Assembly (NCBI GenBank): GCA_017889705.1
Contig: JAGGAB010000011.1
Span: forward strand, 1-64,000
Source: Bacillota bacterium
GTDB taxonomy: Bacteria; Bacillota; Negativicutes; Sporomusales; Sporomusaceae
Reading direction: 5' to 3'
DNA: 64,000 bases
The notes below the pieces were generated by a model. That model had not been told where the DNA came from, searched no databases, and saw only the letters and a program-made list of their open reading frames with translations. The first letter of the stretch is position 1; every line of letters starts with the position of its first letter. Of the stretch, positions 59,914 to 64,000 are shown in pieces. A program made the position numbers and the translations under genes.

Positions 59914-61519
59914 CTCTCGCCCAATTGGCATTAATGATTTGGCCGATAAGCTTTTTGCCTTCAATGTCAGGGTGCAAGCCGTCAGTTGCCAGATAATCGG
60001 GAAGTTCGCGGCTGCTGTCCAGTAAATGCGGCTCAAGGTCAATAAAGTAGCGCTGCTGACGGATAAAATGATTGACAGTGTCAAACTCGTTTCGCCAATT
60101 AGTTACGGTTTCTTCATGAAAAACATCATTAATGGCATCAGGATTAATTGGAGGCAAGGTCAAGAAGATAGGACGGATACCGTTTGTCAGGCATTTGTCA
60201 CGAATATCGGCAAGTTCACTAATCACCTGATCGGCAGGGACACCGCCGCGCAAGCTGTTGGTGCCACCAAGAATAATAAGATATTTAGGCTTAAAAGGCA
60301 GTACATCATGGTCAAATCTGGCTAACATGGCTGCTGTGGTATCGCCGCTTTTGCCAAGATTGACAGCCGGAAACTTGAGATAAGTTTGATAGCTGTAGTC
60401 AAAGTCGGCAGGAGAGTAGGATATAGCGCCGCCACCATGGGTAATGCTGTCGCCAAAAGTTGCTACATAATGTCCACGGGATAAATCTACGGTAAATTCG
60501 GTGGCTTCGGAATAACCGCCTACCGGATTGCCAGCCGCATCAATACCGCGTACCCGCCAGTAATATTTTCCGGGCGTTATGCGAGGTTCATCATCATAAC
60601 AATCGCTTAAGCCTGTAACGGTTTTATTCCATATTCGATAAACTGAAGGTTCAATTCCACCAGGGTTTTCCGGTGGTTGACTGGTAAGTTCAACTTCATG
60701 AGTTGGTGCGCCAAATACAGGTATCCAGGCGTAAGCCGGGTAAAGTGGTGGAGGTGAATTTTCTGGTTGATGGTTATTAATTACTGGTTTGGTTATCGGA
60801 ATAATATCGCGGTTAAGCCAAATTTCAGTAGCATCAGAAAAGACGCCAAGTGGAGTGCCATGATTATTCAATGCCCGAACCCGCCAGAAGAGATTATCGC
60901 CTTTAAACCATGATAAATCGGCATTATAACCATTGGTAAAAACGTCCCGGGTCAAGAGCAGGTGTTTTTCCGAAGCATAAATATCGTTAGGATTTTCCGG
61001 TTGTTCTGCCAAAAATTCGAGTTCATAATAAACGGCTCCCGGTACCAGGGTCCAGGTCAGCATTGGCCGGATAGAGGACGGGGCAGTTGCTGGATAAAAA
61101 GAAGTAGGTTCAGGTTTTACTTTTTCAAAGGCAGCATCGGTTCCAATCAATGTATCTGTTACTTTAATATGGTCAGAGTATTTGCCTAGTGGCTGATGAA
61201 ACAGCGTTTGAGCTGACACTCGCCAATAGGTGCGAAAAGGAAAATTTTCGCCAATAGACAGTTCGTTTTTCCAAGTGCGATAACTGACAATCCGTTCGGC
61301 AGCAGTGGCTTTTTTATTGTCCGCATCTGGCGGAAGACTTAGTGCTTCTACTTCATAGTAGGCAAAATAAGGCAGGCGCTGCCATTTTAGAACATATTCA
61401 TTGGAAATATGATTAATTTCTAACTGCGGCTTAAAATTGGTAAGGCCGACAGCTTCTGAGACTTCCAAGACATAGAACATGGAAAAGGTCAAGAGCGCAA
61501 TAATCAATATTCGCTTCAC
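59903..61519 (-). CDS. Secreted SGNH/GDSL hydrolase with beta-sandwich repeats
   Basis: This 538-residue protein has an N-terminal hydrophobic segment (ILIIALLTFSMFYVL) that is a signal peptide or anchor. Residues about 30-350 contain three beta-sandwich-like repeats, each with a WxR(V) strand (TYWRVSA, LFWRVRAL, YYWRVRGI) and a G-Y/F-S turn. The C-terminal hydrolase has FGDSITHGGGAI (nucleophile Ser), GGTNSLRGG (Asn) and DGLHPDIEGKKL (Asp and His). It probably acts on an extracytoplasmic ester such as a polysaccharide acetyl group. The start is GTG with AGGTG upstream. Confidence 0.88.
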   Translation of the reverse strand: MKRILIIALLTFSMFYVLEVSEAVGLTNFKPQLEINHISNEYVLKWQRLPYFAYYEVEALSLPPDADNKKATAAERIVSYRTWKNELSIGENFPFRTYWRVSAQTLFHQPLGKYSDHIKVTDTLIGTDAAFEKVKPEPTSFYPATAPSSIRPMLTWTLVPGAVYYELEFLAEQPENPNDIYASEKHLLLTRDVFTNGYNADLSWFKGDNLFWRVRALNNHGTPLGVFSDATEIWLNRDIIPITKPVINNHQPENSPPPLYPAYAWIPVFGAPTHEVELTSQPPENPGGIEPSVYRIWNKTVTGLSDCYDDEPRITPGKYYWRVRGIDAAGNPVGGYSEATEFTVDLSRGHYVATFGDSITHGGGAISYSPADFDYSYQTYLKFPAVNLGKSGDTTAAMLARFDHDVLPFKPKYLIILGGTNSLRGGVPADQVISELADIRDKCLTNGIRPIFLTLPPINPDAINDVFHEETVTNWRNEFDTVNHFIRQQRYFIDLEPHLLDSSRELPDYLATDGLHPDIEGKKLIGQIINANWARVIR

Positions 61520-61600
61520 AGTATACACCTACCGAATCCTTTAGAACTATATTACGTAAATATATAGTACCATATTTTTTTTATAATACAAAATACTAAC

Positions 61601-61633
61601 AAAACCGCTATTCTTTTTGAATAGCGGTTTTGC
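61601..61633. terminator. Terminator-like hairpin
   Basis: AAAACCGCTATTC and GAATAGCGGTTTT form a perfect 13-bp stem with a TTTTT loop. It lies between divergent genes, so it may terminate read-through rather than either neighbour. Confidence 0.6.
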
Positions 61634-61678
61634 AGTTTCCAGTTAAGTCTGGTAGAATATGAAACTGAGGAGGAGATT

Positions 61679-62287
61679 ATTACGGAACAGTTATTTCAAG
61701 TAGTAATAGATTATATTGCTCTTTGGGGTTATACCGGAATCGTTGTCGGTATGGCATTAGAAAGTGCATGTATACCTGTCCCCAGTGAACTGATTTTTGG
61801 GTTTGCAGGATATTTAGTATATTTGGGTAAACTGGATTTCTTCACAAGTACAATTGCTGGAGTGGCTGGCGGACTGATAGGTTCGCTTATTGCCTATGCA
61901 ATCGGATTTTACGGTGGACAACCTTTTGTAAATACATATGGCAAATATTTATTCCTGTCAAAAAAACATGTTGATATTGCGCAACAGTGGTTTGACCGGT
62001 ATGGGGTAAAGGCGACTTTTTTCAGTCGGCTGCTGCCGGTGGTTCGGACGTTCATTTCGCTACCTGCCGGGTTTGCCAAAGTAAACTTAGTCAAATTTAT
62101 ATTGTATACTTTGTTAGGGTCGATACCCTGGACAATGGCATTAATTTATGCCGGGAAATTGCTGGGGGAAAATTGGCGAATATTAAATTCTATAGGTCAT
62201 GAGGCCAGTTTAGTTGTTGTTGCTTTACTTGCAGCTGCGGCAGGATACTATTATTGGAAAAACCATATACAGTCCAAGCAGAACTAA
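61679..62287 (+). CDS. DedA family membrane protein, possible AUU start
   Basis: This roughly 200-residue DedA family protein has the conserved ESACIPVPSELIFGFAGYL loop (about 30-50), the PVVRTFISLPAGFAKVN segment and four to five membrane helices. DedA proteins handle lipid carriers such as undecaprenyl phosphate. The first ATG (61751) would omit the typical N-terminal helix, whereas the frame stays open upstream with EQLFQVVIDYIALWGYTGIV. The ribosome site AGGAGG (61668-61673) then points to ATT at 61679 or ACG at 61682 as the start; no ATG, GTG or TTG is available. Confidence 0.8.
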   Translation: MTEQLFQVVIDYIALWGYTGIVVGMALESACIPVPSELIFGFAGYLVYLGKLDFFTSTIAGVAGGLIGSLIAYAIGFYGGQPFVNTYGKYLFLSKKHVDIAQQWFDRYGVKATFFSRLLPVVRTFISLPAGFAKVNLVKFILYTLLGSIPWTMALIYAGKLLGENWRILNSIGHEASLVVVALLAAAAGYYYWKNHIQSKQN

Positions 62288-62330
62288 AATAGCAGTCTTA
62301 CGGTTTGGGAAAGGATGAAAAGCGCAGGCT

Positions 62331-63971
62331 ATGGAGCAACAGGACAAAGGGAAACATAAGACTAACCGTCTCCTACAAGGCACACTTGTGTTGACAGTAG
62401 CGGGTATTGTTGTAAAAGTAATTGGTTCGCTTAACTGGATTATTTTGTCCCGGGTGTTGGGCGGTGAAGGAATTGGCCTGTATCAGATGGCATTTCCCAT
62501 CTATCTACTGGCCCTTAGTTTGTCAACCGCAGGCATACCGGTGGCAATATCGATCATAACGGCTGAAAAGGTAGCGTTTCAGGATTATCGGGGCGCTAAC
62601 CGGGTGTTTTATCTTTCATTGGCAATGCTTTCTGTGACAGGCATTGTGCTAAGTATGTTAGTTTACTTTGGGGCCGGCTGGCTGATTGAATATCGGATTA
62701 TTCGCGATCCCAGAGCATACTACTCCTTGTTGGCACTTGCGCCGGCTATTTTTTTAGTAACCTTGCTTTCCAGTTTTCGTGGGTATTTGCAGGGGTGGCA
62801 AAACATGACTCCCACTGCCGTGTCGCAAATTGTGGAACAGTTATTTCGCGTGGGAGCCATGCTGGTATTTGCCATTTTGCTATTGCCTCAGGGAATCGAG
62901 TATGCCGCTGGCGGTGCAAGCATGGGGGCCGGTGCCGGTGCGGCAGCAGGCCTATTTGTTTTGGTGTATTACTACTGGCGGCTGCGCCGAAAGTTTTCGC
63001 AGGAGAACCAATTGGAAACGGCACACTGCAAGCAGGAAGCGGCAGGCAGTATTGTGCGGCGTATTATAGTATTGGCATTGCCGGTTTCTTTTGCCAGTCT
63101 GATGCTGCCAATAGTGTCTAATTTAGATCTTTTGATTGTTCCTGTTCGCCTGGAGGTGGCTGGAAATACAGTAGAACAGGCAACAGAATTATTTGGTTAT
63201 TTGACAGGTATGGGTGTGCCGTTGGTTAATCTTGCCACTATTATAACAGCTGCTTTAGCTACCAGTATTGTGCCGGCTGTATCTGAAGCCAAGGCGCTGG
63301 GGAATATCGGACAAGTTTGTGAACGGACAGCATCAGCCATGCGCCTCTCTAATATTGTTACAATTCCTGCTGTAGCCGGCCTATGGGTACTGGGAACGCC
63401 GATTGCGGATTTTGTGTATCATGCGCCACAAGCAGGCGAAGTGATAAAAGTTCTGGCGGTTGGGGTATATCTTTTAGGAATTCACCAAGTGACAACCGGG
63501 GTATTACAGGGTATGGGATATACGATATTGCCTGTTATCAATATGGGGATTGCTGCAGTTGTAAAAGTGCTGTTAAATTGGAATTTAACGGCTATTCCTA
63601 GTCTAGGAATATTGGGAGCTGGCTGGGCAACCAATGCTGATATTGGTGTTGCCGCTTTATTAAACTTATATTTTGTAGCTAAATATACCGGCCTCCGCAT
63701 GGATTGGCAAGGTCTGTTAAAATGTACGGTGGCTGCCTGTATAATGGGAGTAAGCATTGATTTTATCTTTCTATTTATGGTCCAAAATGGGTTTGGCGAG
63801 GCAGTGTCGACATTTTTAGTCATGTGCTTAGCGGCGCTTATTTATGGAATTGTTCTTTTGCTGCTAGGCGGACTGACGGCGAATGATGTTAGCAGAATGC
63901 CGTTTTTGGGACCACGTTTATTGCATTTGTTTACGTATTTGGGAATATTTAGGAATGCTCATACAAAATAA
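62331..63971 (+). CDS. Polysaccharide flippase, SpoVB/MATE-like
   Basis: This 546-residue polytopic membrane protein of the MOP exporter superfamily has about 14 helices and an N-terminal charged tail. LLQGTLVLTVAGIVVKVIGSLNWIILSRVLGGEGIGLYQMA is the usual first-two-helix segment of SpoVB/MurJ-like flippases (given as residues 14-54). The combination of spore former and N-terminal pattern favours SpoVB (peptidoglycan lipid-linked precursor flippase in cortex synthesis), but other members transport O-antigen-like units. The ATG at 62331 follows AAAGGATG. It continues to the end of the window, with its TAA at 63969. Confidence 0.85.
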   Translation: MEQQDKGKHKTNRLLQGTLVLTVAGIVVKVIGSLNWIILSRVLGGEGIGLYQMAFPIYLLALSLSTAGIPVAISIITAEKVAFQDYRGANRVFYLSLAMLSVTGIVLSMLVYFGAGWLIEYRIIRDPRAYYSLLALAPAIFLVTLLSSFRGYLQGWQNMTPTAVSQIVEQLFRVGAMLVFAILLLPQGIEYAAGGASMGAGAGAAAGLFVLVYYYWRLRRKFSQENQLETAHCKQEAAGSIVRRIIVLALPVSFASLMLPIVSNLDLLIVPVRLEVAGNTVEQATELFGYLTGMGVPLVNLATIITAALATSIVPAVSEAKALGNIGQVCERTASAMRLSNIVTIPAVAGLWVLGTPIADFVYHAPQAGEVIKVLAVGVYLLGIHQVTTGVLQGMGYTILPVINMGIAAVVKVLLNWNLTAIPSLGILGAGWATNADIGVAALLNLYFVAKYTGLRMDWQGLLKCTVAACIMGVSIDFIFLFMVQNGFGEAVSTFLVMCLAALIYGIVLLLLGGLTANDVSRMPFLGPRLLHLFTYLGIFRNAHTK

Positions 63972-64000
63972 GAACCTAACATGTGATCATTGCTGAGTTG

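Noticed and set aside
1..64000. CRISPR arrays, insertion sequences or prophage genes
   Set aside because: No regularly spaced direct repeats, transposase, integrase or phage structural genes could be found.

Overview
The window comes from a spore-forming, anaerobic Firmicute with an outer membrane, most likely a Negativicutes member of the Sporomusa/Pelosinus type. This rests on four things together: an alpha/beta small acid-soluble spore protein (12742), a SpoVB-like flippase (62331), an outer-membrane porin with a Sec signal peptide and C-terminal Phe (11731), and strict-anaerobe proteins (superoxide reductase, an [FeFe]-hydrogenase-like protein, a rubredoxin/flavin reductase). Gene calling is straightforward. 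I know of no species-level marker that would settle the genus.

Layout. 0-2 kb: the 3' end of an rRNA operon (5S), RNase P RNA, tRNA-Arg and tRNA-Pro. 2-8 kb: a SIR2-like protein beside the tRNA, class II aldolase, an RluA pseudouridine synthase and several uncharacterised small genes. 8-18 kb: superoxide reductase, an HD-GYP protein, aspartokinase, porin, SASP, asnS plus an aminotransferase, and a TGS/uridine-kinase-like protein. 18-27 kb: a carboxylase carboxyltransferase subunit, an [FeFe]-hydrogenase-like protein, DUF1540, a rubredoxin/flavin-reductase and thioredoxin-reductase pair, and an ACT/DUF711 pair. 27-39 kb: DNA and RNA housekeeping (two DEAD-box helicases, topoisomerase III, ABC-F, RecQ, GIY-YIG). 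39-43 kb: DAHP synthase 1, endonuclease III, an MBL hydrolase. 43-54 kb: a molybdenum/tungsten cofactor and tungstate-uptake cluster (mobB, moaA, Fe-ADH, two moeA, moaC, MOSC, mogA, tupABC). 54-64 kb: UvsE, CBS-type pyrophosphatase, DAHP synthase 2 plus prephenate dehydrogenase, an SGNH hydrolase, DedA and the SpoVB-like flippase.

Most notable observations. (1) A family of intergenic structured elements, called B here (about 125 nt; full copies at 21611, 28127 and 32202, reduced copies at 19687 and 57317), has compensatory base changes in several helices, and every copy points the same way as its downstream gene. (2) A second dispersed family, called A here (189, 19422 reversed, 42107), also has covarying helices. 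I do not recognise either as a named RNA class. (3) The first DAHP synthase is preceded by a complete classical attenuator: promoter, a 41-residue Phe/Trp/Tyr-rich leader peptide, an antiterminator pairing and a terminator. The second DAHP synthase, with tyrA, lies behind a T-box with a Tyr (UAC) specifier. The two isozymes therefore appear to be split between Phe/aromatic and Tyr control by two different attenuation mechanisms. (4) Smaller items: a possible structured leader before the porin, a non-canonical start for DedA, and convergent genes whose stop codons lie in the loop of a shared terminator.
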